A stretch of 64,000 nt of DNA. Origin: G963720515 sp963720515. Lineage in GTDB: Bacteria; Actinomycetota; Thermoleophilia; Gaiellales; Gaiellaceae. The stretch is taken from the NCBI GenBank assembly GCA_963720515.1, contig OY970397.1, forward strand, positions 1,426,001-1,490,000, given 5' to 3'. Positions 47,233 to 55,587 of the stretch are shown in pieces; position 1 is the stretch's first letter, and the number at the start of each line of letters is the position of its first letter. The position numbers and the translations under genes were made by a program. Below the pieces are notes generated by a model. The model saw nothing but the letters and a program-made list of their open reading frames with translations, was not told where the DNA came from and ran no database searches.

Positions 47233-47391
47233 ATGGGCTTGCGCAAGATCCTCCTTCTGGCGGCCGTCGTGGTGTTCGTGATCGCGGTGTTCTCCGACGA
47301 GCACTACGCGGATCTCCTCGCCTGGGGCCTCGCCGCGTTCGCGGCCGCGTTCGTCGTGGACGAACTCGGCGTCGGACCGCGCCGCCGCTAG
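47233..47391 (+). CDS. Small membrane protein
   Basis: 52 residues. AAAGGAG (47221-47227) is a strong ribosome-binding site 5 nt before ATG 47233. Two hydrophobic segments (ILLLAAVVVFVIAVFSDE and LAWGLAAFAAAFVVDELG) suggest a two-TM hairpin. No family recognised. It is isolated between tRNA-Val and the SRP RNA and is likely a real small gene because of the SD site and helix pattern. Confidence 0.6.
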   Translation: MGLRKILLLAAVVVFVIAVFSDEHYADLLAWGLAAFAAAFVVDELGVGPRRR

Positions 47392-47406
47392 ACCGGAGCG
47401 AGGCGC

Positions 47407-47412
47407 TACCAT
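47407..47412 (+). promoter_or_regulatory. -10 box of the SRP RNA gene
   Basis: TACCAT about 8 nt before the expected 5' end of the SRP RNA (near 47421). Confidence 0.4.
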
Positions 47413-47420
47413 CGGTCGGC

Positions 47421-47662
47421 CGGCCGCGCTAGGCGGGGAGCTAGCGGTTCCCTGTACTCGCAATCCGCTATAGCGGGGCTGAAGTCCCTCCCGAGGAGGT
47501 GGCTTCGAGGTAGGGCTAGCGCCCGTGAGCGTTGAAGGCCAGGTCCCGCGCACTGAGAGCCTGCGAACCGCGTCAGATCCGGAAGGAAGCAGCGCTAAGC
47601 GGAGCGCCTCAGGTGCCGCGGACAGCCTGACCCGAGCAAGCGGCGTAGGCACCGCCCCGAAA
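47421..47662 (+). ncRNA. ffs: Signal recognition particle RNA (large Gram-positive type)
   Basis: The 5' domain contains the conserved CGCTAGGCGGGGAGCTAGCGG then TTCCCTGTACTCGCAATCCG of actinobacterial SRP RNAs, and the universally conserved domain IV loop is GTCAGATCCGGAAGGAAGCAG. Size is about 240 nt, as in Bacillus/actinobacterial 6S-like forms with an Alu-type domain. It lies immediately upstream of dnaX, the same arrangement as Bacillus scr-dnaX. An 8-bp inverted repeat (AAATGCCG at 47661, CGGCATTT at 47688) marks its 3' side. Exact ends are approximate. Confidence 0.88.
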
Positions 47663-47695
47663 ATGCCGACGACGGAGGGTGCGCGGCCGGCATTT
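47661..47695 (+). terminator. Inverted repeat at the 3' side of SRP RNA
   Basis: AAATGCCG (47661-47668) and CGGCATTT (47688-47695) pair perfectly with a 19-nt GC-rich loop. It could end or process the SRP transcript. Confidence 0.4.
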
Positions 47696-47714
47696 CCCGC
47701 CCCGCCCGAAGCCT

Positions 47715-47720
47715 TAAGAT
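47715..47720 (+). promoter_or_regulatory. -10 box of dnaX
   Basis: TAAGAT ends 6 nt before the dnaX ATG at 47727; leaderless-type spacing, independent of the SRP RNA promoter. Confidence 0.5.
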
Positions 47721-47726
47721 GACGGG

Positions 47727-49360
47727 ATGTCGGGCGCCCTCTATCGAAAGTACCGGCCGCAGACGTTCGACGAGGTGGTCGGCCAGGAAGCGGTCGTCCG
47801 CACGCTTCGCAACGCGATCGAGCGCGGGCAGGTTCGCCAGGCCTACCTCTTCGCGGGCCCGCGCGGCACCGGGAAGACCTCGATGGCGCGCATCCTCGCG
47901 AAGGCGCTGAACTGCGCGTACGGGCCGACGATCACGCCGGACGGGACCTGCAACTCGTGCGTCGCGATCACGAGCGGCACGTCGCTCGACGTCGTCGAGA
48001 TGGACGCCGCGAGCCAGCGCGGGATCGACGACATTCGTGAGATCCGGGAGCGCGTCGTCCTCCAGCCGGTCGAGGGGCGCTACAAGGTCTACATCCTCGA
48101 CGAGGCGCACCAGCTCACGGACGCGGCCTTCAACGCGCTCCTCAAGCTGATCGAGGAGCCGCCGCCCCACCTCGTCTTCGTCTTCTGCACGACCGACCTC
48201 TCGAAGATGCTCCCGACCGTCCGGTCGCGCTGCCAGACCTTCATGTTCGCGCGGCCGCGGCTCTCCGAGCTCACGAAGCTCCTGCGGCGCATCGCGGACG
48301 GGGAGAAGATCGACGCTCCCGACGCGTCGCTGGCCCTCATCGCCCGCAGCGCGCGCGGCTCGTTCCGCGACGCGGTCTCGACGCTCGACCAGCTCTCGGC
48401 CGCCACGGACGGCGCCGTCAGCGTGCAGGCCGTCCTCCAGCTCCTCGGCGCGGTCGAAGAGGAGGCGCTCTTCCGGATCGGCGACCTGATCGTGGACGGC
48501 GACACGGCCGGGCTCCTCTCGTTCGTCGAGGAGCTCGCCGACCAGGGCCAGGATCTGAACCGCCTCGTGGCCGACCTGCTCGAGCACCTGCGCCACCTGC
48601 TTCTCGTGCAGCACCTCGGCGAGGTCCCCGACTCGGTCCCGGTCACCGATGAGACGCGCGAGCGGCTGCGCTCGCAGGCGAACCAGCTCGGCGACGCCGT
48701 CGTGCTGCGGCTGATCGACCTGCTCGCCGTCGCCGTGGACGACGCACGCCAGGGCGGCGACCCGCGCCTTCCGCTCGAGCTCGCCCTCGTCAAGGTGACG
48801 CGGCCCGGCGCGGACCTCTCCGCGCATCGCTGTCCCACCGGATCGACCAGCTCGAGTCGCGTCTCCACGGTGCGCCGCCCGCCACGGCGCCCGCGCGCCC
48901 GGCGCCCGCGCCGAAGGCCGAGGCGCCGAAGGAGGAGTCCAACGCGCAGCCCGAGGCCGAGGCCGAGACCGAGACCGCCCCGGAGCCGGACGGCGAGGCG
49001 CTCTCGCTCGAGCAGGTGCAGCAGCTCTGGACGGCGGCGGTGCTCCCGGCGGTCGGCGAGCAGTCCATCCCGCTCGGCTCGGTGCTGAACGAGGCGCGCC
49101 CGGTCGGGCTCGACGGCGAGACGCTCACGATCGAGTTCTCGGCGGCTGCCTCCTTCCACCGCGACCTCGCCGAGGAGCCGAAGAATACGGCGATCATTCG
49201 CCAGGCGCTCAACGAGGCGACCGGCCGCAAGCTCATCCCGGCGTTCACCGTCGGCGAAGGCTCGGGGGAGGAGCACGCCGAGGAGGGCCCGACGAGCGAG
49301 GCGGAGTTCGTGTCGCTCTTCAAGTCCACGTTCGACGCCCAGCAGGTCGACGAGGGGTAG
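47727..49360 (+). CDS. dnaX: DNA polymerase III gamma/tau subunit (one frameshift)
   Basis: 544 codons across the break. ATPase domain: YRKYRPQTFDEVVGQEAVV, P-loop GPRGTGKTS, Walker B VYILDEAHQLT, sensor 1 and Arg-finger region TVRSRCQTF. The zinc-binding loop is CAYGPTITPDGTCNSC, with one of the usual four Cys replaced. The first frame derails near 48820 into Arg/Pro-rich nonsense; a minus-one shift restores LSHRIDQLESRL, an acidic linker and the C-terminal domain ending at 49360. Expected to load the sliding clamp and bind DnaB/alpha. Programmed frameshifting occurs in dnaX of some bacteria, but no slippery heptamer is seen here, so an indel is more likely. Confidence 0.85.
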
Positions 49361-49371
49361 CCTTCAGGGCC

Positions 49372-49698
49372 ATGGCCAAGGGGATGGACGTCAACAAGAT
49401 GCTGCAGCAGGTGCAGCAGATGCAGGCCGACATGGCGAAGGCCCAGGAGGAGCTCGCGCAGGAGACCGTCGAGGCTTCCGTGGGCGGCGGGATGGTGACC
49501 GTCACGGCCAACGGCGCCGGGGAGATCACCGGGATCTCGATCAAGCCCGAGGCGATCGACCCGGACGATCCCGAGACGCTCGAGGATCTTGTCCTCGCCG
49601 GCGTCAACCAGGCGATCAAGAACGCCCAGGAACTCATGCAGTCGAAGCTCGGCGGGGCGATGGGCGACCTCGGCGGGCTCGGCATCCCGGGCCTCTAG
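49372..49698 (+). CDS. ybaB: YbaB/EbfC nucleoid-associated protein
   Basis: 108 residues; MDVNKMLQQVQQMQADMAKA then QEELAQETVEASVGGGMVTV, followed by GEITGISIKPEAIDPDD, is the full YbaB family pattern. It binds DNA as a dimer. It lies 12 bp after dnaX in the conserved dnaX-ybaB-recR order. Confidence 0.95.
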   Translation: MAKGMDVNKMLQQVQQMQADMAKAQEELAQETVEASVGGGMVTVTANGAGEITGISIKPEAIDPDDPETLEDLVLAGVNQAIKNAQELMQSKLGGAMGDLGGLGIPGL

Positions 49699-49703
49699 CC
49701 GCC

Positions 49704-49964
49704 GTGTGGTCGCAGATCCGCGCGCTCGGGCTCTCCCGGATCTCGGTCATCCTCGCGCTCGTCATCACGACGGTGATCTTCGTGCGGATGTCGTACGAGG
49801 GCTTCGGCGGCGGCGTCCTCGGCGGGATCCTCCTCGAGGTGCTCCTGATCATGTTCGTGCAGCACGGCCTCACACGCGAGGAGCGCGTCGGCTTCTCGGT
49901 CGCGGCCGTGTCGCTCGGCCTGATCGCGCTCGCCGCGGGCCGAATCGCCGCCGGCACGACCTGA
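49704..49964 (+). CDS. Hypothetical membrane protein between ybaB and recR
   Basis: 86 residues, GTG start at 49704. Three hydrophobic segments (SRISVILALVITTVIFVRM, GGILLEVLLIMFVQHGL, AAVSLGLIALAAGRIAAG). No family recognised. Inserted in the normally compact dnaX-ybaB-recR block, 6 bp after ybaB, so it is probably co-transcribed. Confidence 0.6.
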   Translation: MWSQIRALGLSRISVILALVITTVIFVRMSYEGFGGGVLGGILLEVLLIMFVQHGLTREERVGFSVAAVSLGLIALAAGRIAAGTT

Positions 49965-50124
49965 TCTCATAGTCGCGCGCGCCCCACCCTTGGGTGGGGA
50001 CCGATCCGCCCGCCACCCGCTTCGAGCGTATCGCCGAAAAACGCACGCGTCTGTGCCGGAATGCGCCGATTGCGTCCGCGACCGTGCCGATCTCGCGCAG
50101 GCGACGCCCAGGGGGACAGGCACA

Positions 50125-50724
50125 ATGCCGGTCGTGTTCGGCCCCGTCGTGGACAACCTCGTCGCCCAGCTCTCGCGCCTGCCTGGCGTCGGGACGCGCA
50201 CGGCGCAGCGGCTCGCGTTCCACATCCTCCGCGTGCCCAAGGAGGAGGCGCTCGCGCTCGCGGCTGCGATCGTCGAGGTGAAGGAGCGCATCCGCGCCTG
50301 CCGCGAGTGCGGGAACCTGACCGAGGAGGAGCTCTGCGGGATCTGCTCCGACGCGCGGCGGGACCGCACCGTCATCTGCGTCGTCGAGCAGCCCGCGGAC
50401 TTGGTCTCTGTCGAACGCACCGCGAGCTACCGCGGCCTGTACCACGTCCTCGGCGGCGCGCTTTCGCCGCTCGACGGCGTGGACCCCTCCGACCTCCGGA
50501 TCGACCAGCTCGTGCAGCGGGTCGAGCGCAACGGCGTCGAGGAGGTCGTGCTCGCGACGAACCCGAACATGACGGGCGAGGCGACCGCCGCCTACCTCGC
50601 GGATCTGCTGCGTACGCACACCCGTGTCACACGGCTTGCGAGCGGCCTGCCGGTCGGCGGGGACCTCGAGTACGCCGACGAGGTGACGCTCGGACGGGCC
50701 CTCGCCGGGCGCCGCGAGATGTAA
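50125..50724 (+). CDS. recR: Recombination protein RecR
   Basis: 199 residues. N-terminal HhH region LSRLPGVGTRTAQRLAFHIL, zinc finger CRECGNLTEEELCGIC, Toprim domain ICVVEQPADLVSVERTASYR, and C-terminal TRLASGLPVGGDLEYADEVT all match RecR. It works with RecF/RecO in gap repair. ATG 50125 follows a 160-bp spacer that includes GGGGGACAGGCAC, similar to the repeat family seen at 22901 and 55588. Confidence 0.96.
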   Translation: MPVVFGPVVDNLVAQLSRLPGVGTRTAQRLAFHILRVPKEEALALAAAIVEVKERIRACRECGNLTEEELCGICSDARRDRTVICVVEQPADLVSVERTASYRGLYHVLGGALSPLDGVDPSDLRIDQLVQRVERNGVEEVVLATNPNMTGEATAAYLADLLRTHTRVTRLASGLPVGGDLEYADEVTLGRALAGRREM

Positions 50725-50744
50725 CCCACTCGGCGACATTTGCG

Positions 50745-50878
50745 CAAAGAGCGGATTTTTCTTCGCCGCCCGACTAGACAGGTGCGGGAACGGTCTTGTA
50801 CAACTTGTCTTGCTGAACCGACGGGCTTTCGGGCTTGTCGGTTCGGCACTTAAGGGGCCTTTCGGGGCCCCTTATTTT
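50745..50878 (+). ncRNA. Candidate small RNA/untranslated leader with tandem hairpins
   Basis: Behind recR, GAACCGAC (50815-50822) and GTCGGTTC (50837-50844) form an 8-bp stem over a GGGCTTTCGGGCTT loop, 8 nt before a strong intrinsic terminator. A -10-like element (TAGACA near 50774) and TTGTACAACTTGTC (50797-50810) lie upstream. The arrangement resembles a small stand-alone RNA or a long recR 3' end. No Rfam family is recognised. Confidence 0.35.
50852..50878 (+). terminator. Rho-independent terminator
   Basis: AAGGGGCC (50852-50859) and GGCCCCTT (50866-50873) with a TTTCGG loop, followed by ATTTT. The strongest intrinsic terminator in the window; ends the dnaX-recR transcription unit or the candidate small RNA. 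Confidence 0.85.
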
Positions 50879-50896
50879 GTGGCCCGGCCCAGCCTC

Positions 50897-50902
50897 TAGA
50901 GT
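50897..50902 (+). promoter_or_regulatory. -10 box before the Ca2+/H+ antiporter gene
   Basis: TAGAGT, 8 nt before ATG 50911; leaderless-type spacing. Confidence 0.45.
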
Positions 50903-50910
50903 CCGGCGCG

Positions 50911-51976
50911 ATGGGCGGGCTCACGAAGCTCGAGATCGCGGTCGTCGCCGCCGTCGTGGCGCTCTCCACGCTGACCGGGGTGCTGCACTTCGCCGAGGCC
51001 GACGACGTCGCGACCTTCGTCGTCGGCGCCATCGCGCTCGCCGGCCTCGCCTGGGTCGTCTCGTTCTCGACCGAGGCCGTCGGCGCCCGCACCGGCCCCG
51101 CCCTCACCGGCGTCCTCCAGTCCACGCTCGGCAACCTGCCCGAGCTCTTCATCGTCCTCTTCTCGATCCGCGCGGGCGAGCTCGTCGTCGCGCAGACCAC
51201 GATCCTCGGCTCGATCTTCGCGAACGCGCTCCTCGTCCTCGGCCTCGTGATCATCGCGGGCTCGCACCGGGCGGAGGACGGCGTCATGCACTTCAGGAAG
51301 CGGCTGCCGAACGACACGGCGACGCTGCTCCTTCTCGCGGTCTTCATGATCACGATCTGCAGCCTCTCCGACACGATCGGCGACCGGGCGAGCGGCCACA
51401 CGGTGACGATCTCGTCGATCGGCGCCGTCCTCCTGCTCTCGGTCTACGGGGCGTGGCTCTGGGGCTACCTGCGCGGGGAGACGGCCGAGCCGGGGCTCGA
51501 GGCGCCGGGGTCATCCCGCCTCTCGATCGTGGTCGCGATCGTGCTCCTCGCGTTCGCGGGCGTGGGCGCGGCGCTCGTCTCCGACTGGTTCGTGGACGCG
51601 CTCCGGCCCGCGATCGACACGCTCGGGATTTCCGCGGCGTTCACCGGCCTCGTCGATCGTCGCGATCGCGGGGAACGCGGTCGAGAACGTCGTCGGCATC
51701 GTGCTTGCCGCGCGCGGCAAGGCCGACCTCGCGATCTCCGTGGTGAAGAACTCGGTCGCGCAGGTCGCGGTCTTCCTCTATCCGGTGCTCGTCCTGCTCT
51801 CGCTCGCGTTCGCCGACCAGCTGACCTTCGCCACCAACCCCATCCTGATCGCGGCGCTCGTTCTCACGGCGCTCTCCGTGTGGCAGATCACGGGCGACGG
51901 CGAGGCGGTCCTGTTCGAGGGCTGGGCGCTCGTCGCGCTGTACCTGATCCTCGCGACCGTGGCCTGGTACGAGTAG
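50911..51976 (+). CDS. Ca2+/cation antiporter (CaCA/Cax family, one frameshift)
   Basis: About 354 residues. The first alpha repeat has TGVLQSTLGNLPELFIVLFS with the acidic cation-binding residue; TTILGSIFANALLVLG follows. The frame breaks near 51653, where removing one G gives IVAIAGNAVENVVGIVLAAR, the second alpha repeat, and KNSVAQVAVFLYPVLVLLSL. Both repeats therefore exist and the break is probably an indel error. It exchanges cytoplasmic Ca2+ (or a similar cation) for protons. Confidence 0.8.
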
Positions 51977-51986
51977 GTCCCGCGCC

Positions 51987-51992
51987 TAGACT
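51987..51992 (+). promoter_or_regulatory. -10 box before aspartokinase
   Basis: TAGACT, 7 nt before GTG 52000, which is one frame off the aspartokinase ATG at 52064 and suggests another one-base indel between them. Confidence 0.45.
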
Positions 51993-52063
51993 GAGACGCG
52001 TGACCGAGACCGCCCACGCGGACGCCGAAGCCGCCCTCGCCGCTCGAGACGGGGCTCGTCGTC

Positions 52064-53245
52064 ATGAAGTTCGGCGGCACGTCCGTCGCGGACACGGAGA
52101 AGATCCGGCGCGCGGCGGCCCGCCTGGTGGAGGCGAAGATCCGCGGCGCTCGAGTGGTCGGGGTGCTCTCGGCGATGGGCCACCAGACCGACGAGCTGAT
52201 CCGGCTCGCCAACGAGATCTCCCCGCGCCCCAAGCCGCGCGCGATGGACATGCTGATCTCGATCGGGGAGCGGCAGACCTGCGCGCTCGCCGAGATGGCG
52301 ATCCACGACCTCGGCCACGAGGCGATCTCGCTGACCGGCTCCCAGGCCGGGATCGTCACGGACACGGAGCACGGGAAGGCGAAGATCGTCGAGGTCCGGG
52401 CGCGCCGGGTGCACGAGGCGCTCGACGCGGGCTACATCGTGCTCGTCGCCGGCTTCCAGGGCGTGTCCACCGATTACGAGATCACGACGCTCGGCCGCGG
52501 CGGCTCCGACGTGACCGCCGTCGCGCTCGCCGCGGCGGTCGGCGCCGACGCCTGCGAGATCTACACGGACGTGGACGGCGTCTTCACCGCCGACCCGCGC
52601 GTCGTGCCGGAGGCGCGCAAGCTCCACGCCGTCTCGTTCGAGGAGATGCTCGAGATGGCGGCGTCGGGCGCGAAGGTGCTCCAGCTACGCTCCGTCGAGT
52701 TCGCGCGGAACCACGACGTCGTGCTCCACGTGCGCTCGACCTTCACGGACGAGCACGGCACCTGGGTGCGGGAGGAGGACGAGCGGATGCTCGAGAAGGC
52801 GATGATCTCGGGGGTGACGCACACGACCGAGGAGGCCGTGTACGAGGTGCACGGCGTCGAGCCGGCCGACCTCTTCGAGGCCCTCGCCTCCGCGGGCGTC
52901 AACGTGGACACCGTCATCCAGATCGGCTCCGACATCGTGTTCTCCGTCCCCGACGAGGATCGCGCGGACACCGAGGACACGCTCGCTCGGCTGGGCGGCG
53001 AGTCCTCCGAGGTGGCCGAGCTCGGCAAGGTGAGCGTCGTCGGCGCCGGCATGCGGAGCCACCCGGGCGTGGCCGCCCAGGCGTTCGCCGCGCTCCGCGA
53101 GGTCGGCATCGAGCCGCGCTTCGTCTCGACCTCGCCCATCAAGATCGCCTTCTTCGTCGCGCGCGACGAGGTCGAGCGCGCCGTGCGCCGGCTCCACGAG
53201 ACCTTCGAGCTCGGCAATCCCGACGCGGAGCGCCAGCATGCCTAG
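52064..53245 (+). CDS. lysC: Aspartate kinase
   Basis: 393 residues: kinase domain beginning VVMKFGGTSVADTEKI and containing TTLGRGGSDVTAVALAAA and EIYTDVDGVFTADPR, then two ACT domains for feedback control by Lys/Thr. It makes aspartyl-phosphate for Lys/Met/Thr synthesis. The true N-terminus is probably GTG 52000 (VTETAHADAEAALA) joined after one missing base near 52045. It overlaps asd by 8 bp, forming the lysC-asd operon. Confidence 0.95.
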   Translation: MKFGGTSVADTEKIRRAAARLVEAKIRGARVVGVLSAMGHQTDELIRLANEISPRPKPRAMDMLISIGERQTCALAEMAIHDLGHEAISLTGSQAGIVTDTEHGKAKIVEVRARRVHEALDAGYIVLVAGFQGVSTDYEITTLGRGGSDVTAVALAAAVGADACEIYTDVDGVFTADPRVVPEARKLHAVSFEEMLEMAASGAKVLQLRSVEFARNHDVVLHVRSTFTDEHGTWVREEDERMLEKAMISGVTHTTEEAVYEVHGVEPADLFEALASAGVNVDTVIQIGSDIVFSVPDEDRADTEDTLARLGGESSEVAELGKVSVVGAGMRSHPGVAAQAFAALREVGIEPRFVSTSPIKIAFFVARDEVERAVRRLHETFELGNPDAERQHA

Positions 53246-54185
53246 CGCCCCGCGGATCGGCGTCGTCGGCGCGACCGGCGCGGTCGGCACCGTGACCCTC
53301 GAGCTCCTCGCCGAGCGCGGGTTCGAGCACGTGCGCGGCTTTGCGAGCGCGCGCTCGGCCGGGCGGGAGGTTCCGTACGGGGACACGACCCTCACGGTCG
53401 AGGAGGCGACGCCCGACTCGCTCGGCGGAGGCGACCTCGATCTCCTCTTCTTCTCGGTCGGCACCGACACGAGCCGCGAGCTCGTGCCGCACGGCGCCGC
53501 GGGCGGCGCACGCTGCATCGACAAGTCCGACGCGTTCCGGCTCACGGACGGCGTCCCGCTCGTCGTCGCCGGCGTGAACGACGACGCCGCGGGCAACGAG
53601 GCGATCGTCGCCAACCCGAACTGCTCCGCCATCCAGCTCACATGCGTGCTCAAGCCGCTGCACGACGCGGCCGGGCTCGCGCGGGTGCGCCTCGCGACCT
53701 ACCAGTCCATGTCGGGCGCGGGCGACGCGGGCATCGAGCGGCTGCGCGGCATCGCGCCGATGGAGGCCGACCTCATGCTCGACTGGGAGTTCGACGGCGA
53801 GGAGTTCAGCGAGGAATGGAAGCTCCGCGCGGAGACGCGGAAGATCCTCGGGCTCCCCGAGCTGCCGCTCCAGGCCACGTGCGTCCGCGTGCCGGTGCTC
53901 GTCGGCCACGCGCAGGCGGTGTGGGTCGAGACCGAGCGCCCGCTCTCCCCGGATGAGGCGTCCGAGCTGCTCGCAGCTGCGCCGAACGTCGCGCTCGCCG
54001 AGCTGCCGACGCCGAGCCAGGCCGCGGGCCGCGACGAGGTGCTCGTCGGGCGGATCCGCCGGGACACGACGGCGGAGAACGGCCTCGCCCTCTGGGTCGT
54101 GAACGACAACCTCCGCAAGGGCGCGGCGCTGAACGCCGTGCAGATCGCGGAGCGGCTCCTCGCCCGGCAGGCGCTCGCCGCCTGA
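53238..54185 (+). CDS. asd: Aspartate-semialdehyde dehydrogenase
   Basis: 315 residues. RIGVVGATGAVGTVTLELLA is the NADP motif; the catalytic Cys lies in NPNCSAIQLT; the substrate His is in the VPVLVGHAQAVWVETERPL region. It reduces aspartyl-phosphate to the semialdehyde, the step after aspartokinase, and overlaps lysC by 8 bp. Confidence 0.97.
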   Translation: MPSAPRIGVVGATGAVGTVTLELLAERGFEHVRGFASARSAGREVPYGDTTLTVEEATPDSLGGGDLDLLFFSVGTDTSRELVPHGAAGGARCIDKSDAFRLTDGVPLVVAGVNDDAAGNEAIVANPNCSAIQLTCVLKPLHDAAGLARVRLATYQSMSGAGDAGIERLRGIAPMEADLMLDWEFDGEEFSEEWKLRAETRKILGLPELPLQATCVRVPVLVGHAQAVWVETERPLSPDEASELLAAAPNVALAELPTPSQAAGRDEVLVGRIRRDTTAENGLALWVVNDNLRKGAALNAVQIAERLLARQALAA

Positions 54186-54793
54186 TGGCGGTCGTCGCCT
54201 CGCAGGCCGAGCTCCGGCGGCTCTACGCCGAGCCCAAGGAGCGCACGCTCCGCAAGGAGCTCGACCATCTCGACGCCCACTGCCGGCGCTTCATCTCGCT
54301 CTCGCCGTTCGTCGTCCTCGCGACCACGAACCCGGACGGGACGGCCGACGCGACGCCGCGCGGCGGCGACCCAGGGTTCGTCGTCGCCGCCGACGACCGG
54401 ACGCTGCTCCTCCCCGACCGGCCCGGCAACAACCGGCTCGACTCGCTCTCGAACGTCGTCGCGAACCCCGGCGTCGGGCTCCTGTTCCTGATCCCCGGCG
54501 TGGACGAGACGCTCCGGGTGAACGGCACCGCGGCGATCCACGACGACGATGCCCTCCGCGCCCGGTTCACGGAGGGCCGCCCTCCGGCGACGGTGATCGC
54601 AATCACCGTGCGCGAGGCGTATCTCCACTGCGCGAAGGCCCTCATGCGCTCGCGGCTCTGGGACCCCGAGGCGCAGATCGAGCGCTCCGAGCTCCCGACG
54701 CTCGGCGAGATGCTCCGCGACCAGCTCGAGTCCACGGAAGCGCCGGAGCCGCAGGACGAGATGCTCGAGCGCTACAAGGCCGAGCTCTACTAG
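54185..54793 (+). CDS. Pyridoxamine-5'-phosphate-oxidase-fold flavoprotein (MSMEG_1061-like)
   Basis: 202 residues; the conserved block FVVLATTNPDGTADATPRGG then LLLPDRPGNNRLDSLSNVV is the split-barrel FMN-binding signature of this PPOX subgroup. The natural substrate is unknown. Its ATG overlaps the asd stop by 1 bp, so it may be co-transcribed with the aspartate pathway genes. Confidence 0.9.
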   Translation: MAVVASQAELRRLYAEPKERTLRKELDHLDAHCRRFISLSPFVVLATTNPDGTADATPRGGDPGFVVAADDRTLLLPDRPGNNRLDSLSNVVANPGVGLLFLIPGVDETLRVNGTAAIHDDDALRARFTEGRPPATVIAITVREAYLHCAKALMRSRLWDPEAQIERSELPTLGEMLRDQLESTEAPEPQDEMLERYKAELY

Positions 54794-55428
54794 ACCGGCC
54801 GCTGGGGCACCGGCGCAGGCGTGAACGCCTCCTTCACGCGGGCGAGGACGCGCGCCCGCGAGCCCTCCTCGACCGGCTGGAGCCCGCCGAGCTCGAGCCG
54901 TGCGAGCGCGACCCGGCCCGACCAGCGGATCGGGCCGAAGCCGAAGTCGGCGAGGAAGTCGCTCGGGAAGATCGTCCGGTGGACGAAGAACCGCTCGTAC
55001 CCGCTCTCGCCCTCGGGATGGCGGTAGCCGAAGGTCTCGATCGCCTTGACGCCGCGGTCGCGCGCCTCGCCGATCACCGACAGGAAGAGGCTCTGGAGCA
55101 CCCACGGCGAGGTGGCGTCCATGAGGTACGCGCAGGTGATGAGCACGGCGTCGGCCGACGGCGGGCCGGCCGGCAGCGTCCGCGCCCGCGGGAAGTACTC
55201 GGCCGGGCCGAACTGGATGAACCCGGCGAGCCGGTCGTCGTCGGCGTGGTAGAGCGTGCCCCAGGCGCCCCAGTCGTCCTCGATCCGCTCGGCCCAGCGC
55301 TCCTTCTCGACGCGCCCACCCTCGCGCGCCTGCCAGAAGACGCACTCGACGCAGGGCGGCGGCGCCTCGCGGATCGACACCGCGGTGACAGGGTGCAGCC
55401 GGTAGGGCACGTCGTCAGTGTGACGCAC
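54790..55428 (-). CDS. GNAT-family acetyltransferase
   Basis: 212 residues. CVFWQARE near the N-terminus, a central strand-helix unit FGYRHPEGESGYERFFVHRT and the segment LFLSVIGEARDRGVKAIETF fit the GNAT acetyl-CoA fold. Substrate unknown. GTG start at 55428. Converges on the PPOX gene with a 4-bp overlap. Confidence 0.8.
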   Translation of the reverse strand: MRHTDDVPYRLHPVTAVSIREAPPPCVECVFWQAREGGRVEKERWAERIEDDWGAWGTLYHADDDRLAGFIQFGPAEYFPRARTLPAGPPSADAVLITCAYLMDATSPWVLQSLFLSVIGEARDRGVKAIETFGYRHPEGESGYERFFVHRTIFPSDFLADFGFGPIRWSGRVALARLELGGLQPVEEGSRARVLARVKEAFTPAPVPQRPV

Positions 55429-55449
55429 CCGCGAGCCCGAGCCCGGACT

Positions 55450-55533
55450 TTGTGTTGCATCACCTCCGCAGTCGATTCCCGCTCGCTGCGAGGAGCTTCA
55501 TGGCTCTTGGGGACAGTCGGCGATGCAACACAA
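55450..55533. repeat. 12-bp inverted repeat in the intergenic gap
   Basis: TTGTGTTGCATC (55450-55461) and GATGCAACACAA (55522-55533), perfect arms 60 nt apart, in the gap between the acetyltransferase and the metallophosphoesterase. It could be a dyad operator, a large hairpin or the ends of a small mobile element. Confidence 0.45.
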
Positions 55534-55587
55534 GCGCGGTTCGTGGTGCCACGGATCGACGTGGCCGCGGCAGACCCGCCCGAAGCG

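Noticed and set aside
51987..52063. Separate small gene from GTG 52000
   Set aside because: The peptide would end as a short out-of-frame product; its sequence matches the typical N-terminus of aspartokinase after a one-base correction.
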